A DNA stretch of 16,045 nucleotides from Zoogloea sp041904905 (GTDB lineage: Bacteria; Pseudomonadota; Gammaproteobacteria; Burkholderiales; Rhodocyclaceae), in assembly GCF_041904905.1 (NCBI RefSeq), contig NZ_JAYRMI010000084.1, positions 1 through 16,045 on the forward strand, in the 5' to 3' direction. Positions 15,965-16,045 of this stretch are shown here, in pieces. The notes under the pieces are model-generated. The model saw only the letters and a program-made list of their open reading frames with translations, searched no databases and was not told the DNA's origin. The number at the start of each line of letters is the position of its first letter. Position 1 is the stretch's first letter. The translations under genes and the position numbers were made by a program.

Positions 15965-16045
15965 TCAGCGGAGCCGAGAGCCCTTGGGGCGGGCGGGGCG
16001 GCGCGGCCCCGTGGGCAGGGCGATCCGGCGGGGAGGGGGTGGGCC
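15965..16045 (-). CDS. Possible C-terminus of a minus-strand gene entering from the right edge
   Basis: One minus frame is open from the window edge to a TGA at 15965-15967, giving 26 codons that end in a basic tail (RIALPTGPRRPARPKGSRLR). A hairpin with T6 follows directly, as expected for a gene end. The piece is too short for a family call, and in DNA this GC-rich an open frame of 26 codons can be chance. Confidence 0.3.
   Translation of the reverse strand, partial: GPPPPRRIALPTGPRRPARPKGSRLR

Overview
The window is very GC-rich DNA with densely packed genes and strong third-position GC. Together with a DUF3348 / DUF802 / OmpA-like / DUF2894 gene set, this points to a betaproteobacterium, probably of the Rhodocyclales (Azoarcus/Thauera type) or Burkholderiales. 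That placement is inference from gene content, not from a marker gene. No transposase, integrase, tRNA, rRNA or CRISPR array was seen.

Layout. (1) 1-5731, signalling and redox: the 3' part of a membrane-bound hybrid sensor kinase (PDC-like end, TM, three PAS, HisKA, HATPase, REC) converges on an old-yellow-enzyme-type flavin oxidoreductase. That gene is transcribed away from a second kinase with the order REC-PAS-HisKA-HATPase, which ends in a hairpin. The 232-bp divergent gap holds two ATC-N9-GAT (LysR-like) motifs. (2) 5799-9106, minus strand: a 58-residue protein of unknown function with a clear ribosome binding site and an 11-bp palindrome upstream, then an RlmI-like SAM methyltransferase, a fused SpmA-SpmB-type membrane protein and a YkuD-type L,D-transpeptidase. 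(3) 9237-11081, plus strand: a lipoprotein 5'-nucleotidase resembling NadN/UshA. (4) 11082-11578, noncoding: between the 3' ends of two convergent transcription units lie an inverted pair of REP-like palindromes and then an array of twelve 21-bp repeats. (5) 11579-15891, minus strand: a tightly overlapping four-gene operon, DUF3348 > DUF802 > OmpA/MotB-like > DUF2894. A possible C-terminal fragment of another minus-strand gene, followed by a terminator-like hairpin, is at the right edge.

The most interesting system is the last operon. The DUF802 protein has four predicted N-terminal membrane helices, two of them with the MotA/TolQ/ExbB pattern, and a cytoplasmic tail of about 555 residues that is probably helical. 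The next gene encodes a single-TM OmpA-domain protein with a membrane Asp placed as in MotB. The pair has the architecture of an ion-driven 5:2 stator and resembles ZorA/ZorB of Zorya phage defence in size and plan. Its partners, however, are two small soluble proteins of unknown function rather than known Zorya effectors. Whether it is a defence system, an envelope machine or something else cannot be decided from sequence alone. The 21-bp array directly downstream of this operon is the second unexplained item: strictly phased, frame-neutral, with A/T tracts exactly two helical turns apart and central segments present in both orientations.
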